Source: Chrysophaeum taylorii (lineage: Eukaryota; Sar; Pelagophyceae; Pelagomonadales; Pelagomonadaceae). Taken from it: DNA of 64,000 bases. How positions within the stretch are numbered: the stretch's first letter is position 1; every line of letters starts with the position of its first letter. The notes under the pieces are model-generated. The model was not told where the DNA came from, did not search any database, and worked only from the letters and a program-made list of their open reading frames with translations. Where the stretch lies: positions 1-64,000 of the forward strand of contig JAQMWT010000092.1 of the NCBI GenBank assembly GCA_029834535.1, read 5' to 3'. Both the position numbers and the translations under genes were made by a program. Positions 11,281-20,155 of this stretch are shown here, in pieces.

Positions 11281-12128
11281 TTACTCGGGATGTGACCATG
11301 GTCGTCGGATGCGGCGGAAGAAGCGATAGAACCAGCGAGATCCCCTACCGTTGTAGTGCAGTGGGAAAATCCTAGCGCGTCGACGACTCACGGTCGGGAC
11401 GTAGCCGTCGGATGAGTGCATGCCGGCTGCCGCGCTTAGGAGCGCGTTGCGCTCGTCGTCGCTCAAGGCGGGCAGGACAAGGTCAATGCCCGCCCCCGCG
11501 ACGGACAGGGCCGAAGACGCACAGGCATGGGACAACACACCCGTGCGCGCGCTTGCCTTGAGTACGGCGCGTACCACGGCTACAAAGACGGGCTCAACGG
11601 TGGTGGGGTCGCGCGCGGAAGTCTCGAAGTAGGCAGCGCCGAGCCTGTCGGCGTGAGCTTTGGCTTCGTCGGTCGCGACAAAGCGACCGCGCGCTACAGC
11701 GAGATCCAATTTCGTTCCGACCTGCCAATAACATGAAAAGGACAAATAAACGACGCACGAGGACTGTGGGCGCCTCGAGGCCCACCGGGTGCACGTCGTG
11801 GATCTGGCCGACGGCCTCTGCCAGATTGTTGAACGAGCGCGCCTAAGAGGCGCCTCAGTGACACCACGAGGGAAATAATCACGTCGAGGAGCGAGAAGAC
11901 CAGGACGAAGCCGTCCGCCGTCGCCATGACCGTCGCGCGATCATTTGCTTGTGGCCAACTGGTGTCGACAAGCTCGAGCATGACGCAGCTGCCGTCGACG
12001 ATGAGCAATCGATGGAACGAATCTTCCAGCGTCACCTCGCGCGAGCCGCGACTCGACGCGCCGAAGACAAACACTTCGACTAGGGATGACTTGCCCACAC
12101 CTTTGGCGCCAACCATCACTATCCGCAT
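11281..12128 (-). CDS. Divergent Ras-like small GTPase, three exons
   Basis: Exon 1 is 12128-11883, exon 2 is 11842-11759 and exon 3 is 11721-11281, joined by introns of 40 and 37 nt with GT...AG ends; both junctions are in phase 0. The spliced protein has G1 GAKGVGKSS, a TLEDSFHRLLIVDG stretch like Ras switch I (IEDSYRKQVVIDG), G3 DTSWP, then SFNNLAEAVGQIHDV, G4 TKLD and G5 ETSA. It would be a membrane-linked GTP switch, but switch II reads DTSWP where Ras has DTAGQ, so the catalytic Gln is missing and hydrolysis is probably slow or unusual. The C-terminus ends WSHPE with no CAAX box, so it is not prenylated in the Ras way. Start ATG 12128 sits just before the first beta strand. Confidence 0.85.
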
Positions 12129-12167
12129 CCGAGCGTTGCGGCAGAGGATTTTTTGGGCACCCCACAC

Positions 12168-12556
12168 TAACCTCCACTCCCCCCCCCTCCGTCGTCCCTC
12201 CTACCCCACAAACCCACCCACATCCTGCCCCACGCCTCGGCGATGACTCCGACTAGGTCCCGCGTACTTATCTCCGCCCGTCAGGCACATCCCTCATACC
12301 CCACAAACCCACCCACATCCTTCATGCCCCCCTCCGTCGTAGCAGCGTAAATCGCGTTGTGGCAACAAGAGGCCTCTCGGGGTGGCGGAGCCCGTCGCCG
12401 AACACAAAAAAATGCATGCCTTCAGCGCCGTAGACTCACTCTCCTGACGTCGACGTAGGTCCTCCGTTTCCCATTTCCCAGTCTAGGTCCTTCTCTTGTT
12501 CCTGCGTTCTTCTTTTATCTAGAATCTCCCTAATACGTACGTCAACAGTGGTGTAG
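12168..12556. repeat. Dispersed GC-rich repeat, tandemly doubled
   Basis: The sequence CCCCACAAACCCACCCACAT occurs twice, near 12205 and 12299, about 95 bases apart. Between them, at 12229-12290, is CTCGGCGATGACTCCGACTA followed by a CCGCCC/TCAG block, which recurs at 54.33-54.39 and 62.78-62.82 kb. The CCCACCCACATCCTTCATG part recurs near 55.91 kb. No gene is seen; the start of the GTPase and the end of the TPR-LRR gene flank it. Confidence 0.65.
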
Positions 12557-15500
12557 TTACACGCCTCTGAGAAGAAAGACGAATTGGTCGTCGTCGCCAT
12601 GCTGGACGTCGAAGGCACCAGTATCGGCGCTGCCAAGTGCTCTGCGAGAAGGAGGTCGTGTCCGCCACGCGCGAGCGAGGGCAGCGCGATGCGCGGGCGC
12701 AGATATACCATTCCTCGAGAGGTCAAGGTGTATGAAGGGTCGCGCGCCAAAAGCAGCTATTGCGTTTGCCAAGTGGTGGAGCACATCCTCCTCGAGGTCC
12801 GCCGCCGCGTCGTTGCCGAAGAGGTCGAGGCGCTTGAGTTTAGGGCAGAAGTCTTGGACGGAGGCGAGGACGGCGAGGACGGCGCCGAGCCGCAAGCCCG
12901 AGCCTCGGAGGACGAGCGTTTGCAGGTTTGGGAACGACGCGCGCAACGTGTCGACAATCCCCTCGTTGGCGTCGCTCGCATCGAGGGTGACGAGGCCTGG
13001 TGCGCAGCGCGAGACGAGGCGTCTTCCCGCGGGCAGGTGCGCGACGCAGCGGGCATCGAGTGCGCGCGCGGCACTCTGTTGGTCCGCCATACCAGTGTCG
13101 AGCAGTTGGGGGTCTGCGAAGGCGATGCGCGCAACGTCTCTCACAAGCGCGCCGAGGCCCGTTGCCGACACTTGTCCAGTCTCCCTGGCAACGGCCGCCG
13201 AACGCGCGTCAACGAGCTGCGGCGGCTCGAGCGTCGCGCAGAGGCTGTTCCATCCGCTTGCCGAGAGGGCGTTGTATGCAAATCCAAACAAACGGAGTGG
13301 TCTTTGGTGAGTTGCCAATCCGCTCGCGAGCTGGGAGAGAAACCGTTCGTTGGCTTCGAGCGGGTAGGCGGGCTCGCAGGGCACGCGCGCGCAGTTCGAA
13401 AGGTCAAGATCCTGGAGATTGACGGCCGAGCGCAACACCGTCTCCAGTCCTCTTCCTGCTGCCGTGGCCATAGAAGCGCGCGTGAGCGGATTGCTGGAGA
13501 GGTCGAGCCTCTCGAGCGCTGGGAATGCCGAGGTAGCGAAAGCCTGGTCGAGGATCGCGAGGTCGATGCCGCATCTCGCGAGCCGGAGTGCGATCAACGA
13601 CGAGGCAAGGGGCGTTAGGCGCAAGCAAGCGGACGGTCCGGCGCGGCAGTCTGTCGCCGAGAAGCCGGTCGGCGCGGCATCGGCGAGGGCATCGTCGATC
13701 GCCGAGGCGGCAGCCGCGTCGTCGATCGCGCGCGACACGCGCGCGAGGACGTCTATCTTTGGATCGAGGAGCTCGCGGTAAAATTCGCGCCATAGCGGTT
13801 CGCCGTCGTGCGCGCCGGAAACGTCCCACGTCGCCTGCTGTTGGTGCGTGACATTCGCGCGTTCGCTGCTCGAGAAGAAGAAGCACGCGAGCCAAGGCGC
13901 CGCGGTCGCGTTCCGGCTCCGTCGCGAGAGGTTCGTCCTACGCGCGTTGGTGGTGGTGGTCGCAGCGCGTCTCTTGCGAGATCTCTGGTCGTTGCCGGGA
14001 CCTGCCGCGTCGTTGTTTTCTTCAAGCGCGCGTCGCCTCCCAGAACCTCTCGGAGGAGCTCGCGCTCCGGCGGGACAGGGAGAACCTCTCGGAGAAGCTC
14101 GAACCTCGCGGTCGCGCCGCCGCGCGTTTCCTCCGTTCCCAGTGGCGCTCGCGACGCGTCGATGTGGGATGCGCGGTCCGGCGACGACCAAGGAAGGTTC
14201 GTCGTAACTGACTCGTCGTTCGAGCGCGTCGCCGTCGAGCGGCGACTCGGCGGGGAGGTGTCCCGCGTCGTCGTCCGCTCCGTCGGTCCGGCTCGAAGGA
14301 GGGTCTTCGATCGAAGGAGGGTCTTCGATCGAAGGAGGGTCTTCGAGCGGCAAAAGCCTCTCGCACGCATCGAGAGCTTGGGCAGCACCGTCGACATCGC
14401 CAAGTTTGCGGCAGGCGCGCGCGAGCCCGAGCAGGATCTCGCGCTCGAGCGAGGCGAGGTCGGTTTGTGCTCGGATTTCGTCCAGAGCGGCGGCGTAGGC
14501 TCGCCGCGCTTGCGAGGGGTCGTCGGAGCAGTCGCCGACGTAGCAGAGCGCCGTAGCGCGGAGCTCGGTCGCGAGGGGATCGTGGAGGCGCGCCTCGGCG
14601 AAGGAGGCAGCCGCTTTGGCAAACTCGCGTTTCGCGGTTCGTCGATCGCCCGCTTCGAAGCGCGCGAGGCCACAGTTGTAGCGCGCTCTGGCAGCGGCGG
14701 CAGTCCACGAGGGCGGGGCGTCCGGACGCGCGCCGTATTTCTCGCAGAGGCCGAGGCAGGCTTCGAACTCCCGCAATGCGACCATAGCCTGCGTTTGGCG
14801 GTCGGCAGGCTTGGCGGCATCCTTGGCGACGTCGAGCGCGACGAGGCCTCGCTCGACGTGGCACCGCTCAAGCTCCTCGTGGCACTTTGAGGCCTTGGCG
14901 CTGCGAACGGCGACGTCGAGCTCGGCGAGAGCCTCGGCGCGGCGGTTTGTCCGACTCAGGGCGCGCGCGAGGCAGCGGCGTCGCGCGACAACGACGTCCG
15001 CCGACCTCTCGTCCTCGAGGGCTTCTCGGAGCCGCCGTCGCGCGTCGGGCTCTTCGTAGTCGTCGTCGTCGTCGTCGTCGTCGGAGTCCTTCCCATCTTC
15101 CGAGCGCGAAACCGCGAGCGTCGGCTCGACGAAAAAGACGGGCTTGGCGCCTGCCTCGTCCTCGAAAGCCTCGCTCGCGAGCGCGAGGTGCTCGAAGCCG
15201 GCGGAACGCTTGACGGTCTCGACGTCGAGGTCGGGCGATTCCGCGTCGCCGGGCGAGTCGACGAGGCGTCGTTTCTTCTTCAACCGGTGCGTCGGGTTGG
15301 AGGTGGTCCTCTCGAGGTCGTGGCGGCTGATTTTGAAGTCGAGGTCGGGCGCGCGGAGCTCTTCGCTGGGGAAGTCTCTCGCGAAGGATCCGCCCGCGGC
15401 GCGCGCGACGCGACGCTCGACCTCCCGGAGGTCTTCCTGCGCCTTTTCGCGCCGCGCCCCCAGCAGGTCGAACCTCGCCCCGAGTCGTTCGACCGACTTT

Positions 15501-15916
15501 CCGGCCTCGCGGAGCCTACGGAGCGCCTCGTTTGCGTCGTCCTCGGCCTCGCCCGAGTACGTCTTCGACTCGTTATAGTAGTCGGGACGCACGAGCCTTT
15601 CCGACTGGTACCGGAAATGCGGACCACGCGAGACGTCACCCCCCCTCAGTTCACCTGTCACGTGGCGCGCGAGAGCATCGCTCGCGCGCACGTACGCCGC
15701 GAGCCACGCCCGCGCGCGGCCTTGGACCTCGCCCATCGACTTGGTGTGGCGTTGATGGTGTCGTCGTGCGCGCGCCGCCCCGATCGCCGAACACAGCGGT
15801 TCGGTCTCGGCCACCGCGCCCCTCACCGCCTCTTCGGTGACGCCGATGGTCGCCTCCATCTTCCCCACGGTGTACTCGAGCCGCGCAACGAGCTCTTTGG
15901 TCGACGAGGAGGCCAT
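12557..15916 (-). CDS. Large TPR plus leucine-rich-repeat protein (TONSOKU-like order)
   Basis: This is a 1119-aa protein. The N-terminal 200 residues are helical and coiled-coil-like, then comes an acidic stretch with a D/E run. TPR-like helical pairs follow (ARRRCLARALSRTNRRAEAL, TAAAARARYNCGLARFEAGD, LLGLARACRKLGDVDGAA). After an Arg-rich low-complexity linker, the C-terminal third has leucine-rich repeats (FPALERLDLSSNPLT, VNLQDLDLSNCA, FPNLQTLVLRGSGL, CPKLKRLDLFGND, FIHLDLSRNGIS). TPR followed by LRR is the order in plant TONSOKU/BRU1 and animal TONSL, which guard replication forks; the match is by architecture only. The ATG at 15916 is chosen because the frame beyond it overlaps the divergent phosphatase gene. 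The Arg-rich linker (about 13850-14230) has alternative open frames and might hide an intron. Confidence 0.7.
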   Translation of the reverse strand: MASSSTKELVARLEYTVGKMEATIGVTEEAVRGAVAETEPLCSAIGAARARRHHQRHTKSMGEVQGRARAWLAAYVRASDALARHVTGELRGGDVSRGPHFRYQSERLVRPDYYNESKTYSGEAEDDANEALRRLREAGKSVERLGARFDLLGARREKAQEDLREVERRVARAAGGSFARDFPSEELRAPDLDFKISRHDLERTTSNPTHRLKKKRRLVDSPGDAESPDLDVETVKRSAGFEHLALASEAFEDEAGAKPVFFVEPTLAVSRSEDGKDSDDDDDDDDYEEPDARRRLREALEDERSADVVVARRRCLARALSRTNRRAEALAELDVAVRSAKASKCHEELERCHVERGLVALDVAKDAAKPADRQTQAMVALREFEACLGLCEKYGARPDAPPSWTAAAARARYNCGLARFEAGDRRTAKREFAKAAASFAEARLHDPLATELRATALCYVGDCSDDPSQARRAYAAALDEIRAQTDLASLEREILLGLARACRKLGDVDGAAQALDACERLLPLEDPPSIEDPPSIEDPPSSRTDGADDDAGHLPAESPLDGDALERRVSYDEPSLVVAGPRIPHRRVASATGNGGNARRRDREVRASPRGSPCPAGARAPPRGSGRRRALEENNDAAGPGNDQRSRKRRAATTTTNARRTNLSRRSRNATAAPWLACFFFSSSERANVTHQQQATWDVSGAHDGEPLWREFYRELLDPKIDVLARVSRAIDDAAAASAIDDALADAAPTGFSATDCRAGPSACLRLTPLASSLIALRLARCGIDLAILDQAFATSAFPALERLDLSSNPLTRASMATAAGRGLETVLRSAVNLQDLDLSNCARVPCEPAYPLEANERFLSQLASGLATHQRPLRLFGFAYNALSASGWNSLCATLEPPQLVDARSAAVARETGQVSATGLGALVRDVARIAFADPQLLDTGMADQQSAARALDARCVAHLPAGRRLVSRCAPGLVTLDASDANEGIVDTLRASFPNLQTLVLRGSGLRLGAVLAVLASVQDFCPKLKRLDLFGNDAAADLEEDVLHHLANAIAAFGARPFIHLDLSRNGISAPAHRAALARAWRTRPPSRRALGSADTGAFDVQHGDDDQFVFLLRGV
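14293..14346. repeat. Three 18-base tandem units inside the TPR-LRR gene
   Basis: Three in-frame copies of an 18-base unit (TCGAAGGAGGGTCTTCGA on the plus strand) encode the repeated peptide IEDPPS between the TPR region and the Arg-rich linker. Length variation between strains is likely. Confidence 0.85.
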
Positions 15917-15964
15917 CTCGATTTCTAACGGACCAACTGCCGCCGAATCCGAAGGATTGAAAGA
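15917..15964. promoter_or_regulatory. 48-base gap between divergent start codons
   Basis: The TPR-LRR gene (minus) and the phosphatase gene (plus) start only 48 bases apart, so their promoters must overlap each other or the coding sequence. No TATA box is evident. Confidence 0.5.
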
Positions 15965-17068
15965 ATGAGCGAGGTGGTGGCCGGCAAGCCGCTGAGCTAC
16001 GCCAAGTGGGACTCGTGGGAGAAGGAGGTCGAGGCGGAGGAGGAGCTCTCGCGGTCCCAGTTCGAGCTCTCGGACGGGCCGGGCTGTGTGAGCCCTGAGG
16101 ATCGCAGGCACATCGACGTGACCGCGACGTCGTGCACTACTACCCCTACGATCGGCGCGGTGGTGCAGATCGACAAGCTGAGGACGGCGCGGCAATACAA
16201 CGGAAAGAAGGGTATCGTGGTCTCCGGGAGGATCTGCGAGAACGAGCGCATCGCCGTCCAGCTGTACGACGAGGGCGCGTGGGGAAAGACGCTCCAGATC
16301 CGCCCGAGCAACTTGACCGACTGTACTCTCGAAAAAGTGCCGTTCGAGACGATCCTCAAAGGACGCGCGGGACTTGTCTTCAAGGGAAACGGGGAGCTCT
16401 GGGTGGGGGACAGCCTCGCCTCGAGCGTCGCCCTCGGCGAGAACTCGACGAGATTGTTCTCGTCGACGGCCGACCTCGACAAGGCCATCGCCGCCAATCC
16501 CTGGATCCGCCTCGACAAGATCGTGTGCTGTTGCGTCGAAATGAAGGGCCAGCTCAGGTTGGAGGACAAGCCGACCGAGCGGATCGACGAGAAATGGGAG
16601 AAGGTGTTGCGCACCATCAAGGCCGACCTCGCCGCGGGAAAGAAAGTCTTGGTCCACTGCGTCGAGGGCCGGTCAAGGTCGGTGGCCATTGCGCTCGCCG
16701 CGATGGCGCGCGAGGGGATGCCTCTCGCGGCCGCGTGGGCAGCGATGCTAGAGGCAAGACCCAAGGCGCGCCCCATCATCGCGTTTGTCGTCGCCTTGCT
16801 CCGTTTCCATGGCCCCTCGGAACCCCGCGACCTCGCCTCCCTCGCCATCGGCATGGGTGCCACCCTCCCAAAGGTCGAGACCTTCCTCGCAAAGCACGTC
16901 AAGACTGCGGACGACAAGACCCGAAACTACATCAACGACGTCCTCCTCCCTGCGCTCCTCCATGGGGAAGGTGGAGGAAGAGGGGTCGACGAGGACGCCG
17001 CCGCCTCCGCCGCCGTCGCCGCCGCCGCCGCCGCAGACAAGCCCCCTCCGTTCCCCCCACTCGCGTAA
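15965..17068 (+). CDS. Dual-specificity protein phosphatase with SH3-like module
   Basis: The 367-aa protein has the cysteine-phosphatase signature HCVEGRSRS with catalytic Cys232 and Arg238, preceded by KKVLV and followed by VAIALAAMAREGM, as in DSP/MKP enzymes that remove phosphate from Ser/Thr and Tyr. Residues about 140-275 form this domain. Residues 62-117 (VVQIDKLRTARQYNGKKGIV through IRPSNL) resemble a small beta-barrel module with an NGxxG turn that is common in algal proteins. The C-terminus is Ala-rich low complexity. The substrate is unknown. It is divergent from the TPR-LRR gene and lies 86 bases upstream of the cofilin gene on the same strand. Confidence 0.85.
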   Translation: MSEVVAGKPLSYAKWDSWEKEVEAEEELSRSQFELSDGPGCVSPEDRRHIDVTATSCTTTPTIGAVVQIDKLRTARQYNGKKGIVVSGRICENERIAVQLYDEGAWGKTLQIRPSNLTDCTLEKVPFETILKGRAGLVFKGNGELWVGDSLASSVALGENSTRLFSSTADLDKAIAANPWIRLDKIVCCCVEMKGQLRLEDKPTERIDEKWEKVLRTIKADLAAGKKVLVHCVEGRSRSVAIALAAMAREGMPLAAAWAAMLEARPKARPIIAFVVALLRFHGPSEPRDLASLAIGMGATLPKVETFLAKHVKTADDKTRNYINDVLLPALLHGEGGGRGVDEDAAASAAVAAAAAADKPPPFPPLA

Positions 17069-17154
17069 AATTATGACGCGTCATAGATAAGAGGCAAAAC
17101 GCCGCCCCTCAGGAACCAATTGTAGCGAGCGTTCGACAAGGAACAGGCGCAAAA

Positions 17155-17651
17155 ATGGTGCGTGCCGGGGATGTAGGTCGCGTGACGTGTACCGCAGTCG
17201 ACCGGAATCACCGTCGCCGACGAAGTCGTCGGCGTGTTCAACGACTTCAAGCTCAAGAGAACCGACAAGAAATATCTCGTCCTGACGATTCAAGGTATTA
17301 TTGTCGGCGTGTGTGCGGTGACGCTCCGGTCGCTCAGGCGACCAGGTCGCGCTGACGTCGTCGTATGGGAAGGACGTGTCGCACGAAGATTTCTGCGCCA
17401 AGTATCTGACCGATTCCCCATGCTACGTTTGTCTGGATTTCGACTACGAAACGACCGACGGCCGGCCGTCCGACAAAATCATTCTCATATCGTGGATCCC
17501 CGACACAGCAAGAGTCCGCGAGAAGATGAAGTTCGCCGGAACCAAGGAAGCTGTCAAGAGTGCGCTCCAGGGCATCGGCCTCAACATCAACGCCACCGAC
17601 AAGTCGGAGTGCACCAAGGACATCCTCATCTCCGAGTGCAACAAGATCTAA
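17155..17651 (+). CDS. Cofilin/ADF actin-depolymerising factor, three exons
   Basis: Exon 1 is only the start codon (17155-17157), exon 2 is 17198-17294 and exon 3 is 17338-17651; the introns are 40 and 43 nt with GT-AG ends. The spliced 137-aa protein begins MSTGITVADEVVGVFNDFKL, matching the ADF-H N-terminus, including the Ser after the initiator Met that is a phosphorylation site in many cofilins. It continues with YVCLDFDYETTDGRPSDKI, then ISWIPDTARVREKMKFAGTK, which holds the actin-binding long helix. It severs and depolymerises actin filaments. Unspliced reading from the same ATG gives an unrelated Arg-rich frame, so the ATG-only exon is needed. Confidence 0.93.
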
Positions 17652-17981
17652 GACGCCACGCCCCCGGTCCCACCAAGTTTATGAATCGTGCGTAGGGACG
17701 CGCCAAGGCCCCTCGCCTCCTCCTAAGAAAGAACACGATTGACTCCCCAAGCCAAGTACGTTGTCTGCTCCTACGAGTTCCTCGCGCGAACCCGTTCGCG
17801 CGCGCAGCCTCGTCTCCCCACACCTTTCCTCTGATCACTCAATCAAACAATAAATCAATCAATGTCGCGGCCACACCACTATTCAATAACACGACAACAA
17901 AGAAGCTGTGTGGTCTTTTGAACAACTCCGGTGGTAGTGCTGGACCCAAAGTACTGGGTCGGTCGATCGATTCTCGTCGTA

Positions 17982-18809
17982 TCAAAAGTAGTAGAATTCG
18001 GGCTCGGGCTCATCTTCGGAGTCGGCCTCGTCTTCGTTGGGGTCGTCTAGGACGTCGAGGCGGACGAACTGGCTCGTTCCAGGAAAGTCGGGCGGCTTGA
18101 AGCCGAACTTCTCCTGGATCGCGGGCGGGACGTAGCGACCCACGAGGTAGTGCGACTGGCCGTAGAATTTGAGCGCGCACTTTTTCGGGGCTGTCAGGGA
18201 GACGAGAACTTCCGGTTCCAAGCTCGAGTCTTCGGGACCTTCGTCGACGTCCCAGCCCGACGGCACATCGACGGAAACGACAGGGATAGCGGACGCCGCC
18301 AATTTGGCGATGATCATGTCGAACGGTGCCCCCGGCTTCTTACTCGCGGACGACAAGCCAAAAATCGCGTCCACTACGAGGTCCGTCACGTCCTCCCAGG
18401 CGTCAGGTAACGTGGGCAACACCGGAACCCGCATCAAGTCGAGCTGCCTGAGTAGCGCCTGAAACGCGGGCGTCTCGTTCTTCTTTGGATACACCACTCT
18501 TACGTAGTACCCAAACGCCATGAGGTGCCTCGCCGTCACGAGTCCCTGGCCCCCGTTGTTTCCCGGCCCGCACACCACCAGTACTCGCTTGTGGAACGGG
18601 TAGGCGTCGCCCACCGAACTCGCCACCGACAGCCCCGCGAGCTCCATCAAGCAATCCAACGAGAAGTGCTCAAACAGCGCTTCGTCGACGCCGACCGCTT
18701 CTTCATGGCTCAAGTATTTCATCTTGGGCACAGATGTGTCGGACCCTAGCCCCACCAGCTGCACAGTGTTCGTCGCCAAGTTACTCAGAGCCGTCATCAC
18801 GCGCGCCAT
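17982..18809 (-). CDS. NAD(P)H-hydrate epimerase (NAXE/YjeF N-domain)
   Basis: This 275-aa protein covers the YjeF_N fold: MELAGLSVA, the nucleotide loop VCGPGNNGGQGLVTARHL, the acidic site VVDAIFG with Asp147, and SVDVPSGWDVDEG. It interconverts the R and S forms of damaged NAD(P)HX so that the partner dehydratase can repair them, usually in mitochondria and plastids. The first 30 residues are a possible targeting leader. The loop reads GGQG where most family members have GGDG, which may matter for metal binding. The acidic tail (DEADSEDEPEPEFYYF) is unusual. The gap from cofilin (17652-17981) holds nothing recognised. Confidence 0.88.
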   Translation of the reverse strand: MARVMTALSNLATNTVQLVGLGSDTSVPKMKYLSHEEAVGVDEALFEHFSLDCLMELAGLSVASSVGDAYPFHKRVLVVCGPGNNGGQGLVTARHLMAFGYYVRVVYPKKNETPAFQALLRQLDLMRVPVLPTLPDAWEDVTDLVVDAIFGLSSASKKPGAPFDMIIAKLAASAIPVVSVDVPSGWDVDEGPEDSSLEPEVLVSLTAPKKCALKFYGQSHYLVGRYVPPAIQEKFGFKPPDFPGTSQFVRLDVLDDPNEDEADSEDEPEPEFYYF

Positions 18810-19059
18810 GGTCTTGTCCTTAACGAGGAAAAATTTCTCGGGGTCTTATTATTAAGTTAAGCCATCTCAGCGCATTTATCCTAAACCCTAATCTCGCTTC
18901 TCGCTTCACGGAGCGCCATCAAGGCTACGAAAAGGCGCTTATTACGGAAACGCTAACGGCCCCTACGTCTCTCGGCCGCCGGGTCCCTAGCGGCGCCCGG
19001 ACGGTTAGGCCAGCGCTTGGCCCTCCCCTATAATCGCCTTGCGTCAACGTCCTTCCTCC

Positions 19060-19325
19060 CACTCACCCCAGCTCTCCTTGTCGCTCGACGCTCTCACCCC
19101 CGCCAATCTAAGCTGCTTTAATCAGCGCACGCTCCGCCCTTAACCTTTGAGTTTACTCCTAAACCCTAAGCTAGACGCTAGGAACCCCCGCCAATCTAAG
19201 CAACTTTCAACAGCGCACGGTCCGCCCTTTAGGCATTGAGTTTAATCCTAAGCCCTTAACTGCGGCAATCTAAGCTGCTTTTGTCAGCGCACGCTCCGCC
19301 CTTTAACCTTTGAGTATTTCTGCAC
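19060..19325. repeat. Tandem repeat, about 80-base unit, related to 44.1 kb
   Basis: Three degenerate units, each with CAATCTAAGC(T/A)(G/A)CTTT, a CAGCGCACG(C/G)TCCGCCCTT block and CTTTGAGT or CATTGAGT, start near 19110, 19190 and 19265. The sequence before the first unit (CACTCACCCC, CTCTCCTT, GCTCTCACCCCCGCC) also matches the complement of 44.08-44.17 kb inside a Helitron-like insertion, so this is probably an old piece of that family. The flanks 18810-19059 and 19326-19705 are gene-free; the latter holds a purine-rich tract. Confidence 0.7.
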
Positions 19326-19705
19326 TTCAAGTTTGTGCGGGGCAATTAGGCTCTTGGCATGAGCGTAGAGAAAGAGAAAGAAAGAAGAAATGGCGGCAAG
19401 ATAGCGGAAAAGGGGGGAGATCCAAATGAGAGAAAGGAGGAAAGGAGAGAAGAAGATCGGGCTTATAAGGAAACAGAGAAAGAGCAGAAATAGAAACAGA
19501 GCAACATTGGAGAGGCGAGTAATAAAAAATAAGGGTACAAACAAGCAAGAAGAAGAATCTTGTTTCAACCCGGGGTGGTGGTGCCGAGCTACTGGTGGCG
19601 CCGGTAAGTCTCCAGCATATTTTATTGAGCAAGAACGACATTATGATGCATCGCGAGCAAGGCGGTGCGGCTAAGCAGGGTAATTTCGCCGTGGCATCCT
19701 TAGCT

Positions 19706-19749
19706 CCCATGCTCGGGAGAGGTCGGAAGTTAGCTAGTTAGTTAGTTAG
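19706..19749 (+). mobile_element. LINE 3' tail fragment
   Basis: CCCATGCTCGGGAGAGGTCGGAAGTTAG with a short (GTTA)n run matches the 3' end of the LINE copies at 9.4 and 42.0 kb. The upstream extent and target duplication could not be fixed. Confidence 0.65.
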
Positions 19750-19900
19750 ATGAAGAGTCGCGAAGAGCGACCTGTCATCACCGAAGAGTGGAGTTCAGGA
19801 TCGTCGCACCCGCGGTCGTAAAAAAAACGGTGTAGCTTTTTGCGCGGATCCGTGCCGTGGACAGGGTGCCCAGCCTCCTCGTATTGGTGATTCAAAAGAC

Positions 19901-20155
19901 ATGAGCTCGGTCAAATATAACAAGCCACGCGCAAGAGGCACGAATATGTTCTTGCGGCCACGGTACCCTTCGTTTTTTTCCCAGACTCTTCGTGAGCCAG
20001 ATTACGATCGGACTTTCAGCTTGGTGGACAATCTACTGGACGTCCTCACGGGCGCGTGGGTCGCTGCAGAGGCGCTCCGCGATGAAGCTCGCGTCGCGTT
20101 TCTGCGACAGACCCCGCTCCTCGCGCCCAGTACCATGCCACCGGTGACTAAATAA
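19901..20155 (+). CDS. Small hypothetical ORF, 84 aa
   Basis: An ATG-started frame with reasonable composition (REPDYDRTFSLVDNLLDVLT, AEALRDEARVAFLRQTPLLA) ends beside another TAACTAACGAAC run. It matches no family I know and could be part of a degraded element. It is included only because the C-terminal 50 residues look protein-like. Confidence 0.2.
   Translation: MSSVKYNKPRARGTNMFLRPRYPSFFSQTLREPDYDRTFSLVDNLLDVLTGAWVAAEALRDEARVAFLRQTPLLAPSTMPPVTK

Noticed and set aside
15917-16657. N-terminal extension of the TPR-LRR frame
   Set aside because: It overlaps the phosphatase gene antisense; the first sensible ATG is 15916.
18860-19260. CCCTAAA-like motifs as an interstitial telomere
   Set aside because: They are single, scattered copies, not a tandem array.
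19284-19710. Hydrophobic Leu/Phe-rich minus frames resembling membrane segments
   Set aside because: They arise from a purine-rich plus-strand tract and lack a supported start or flanking domain.
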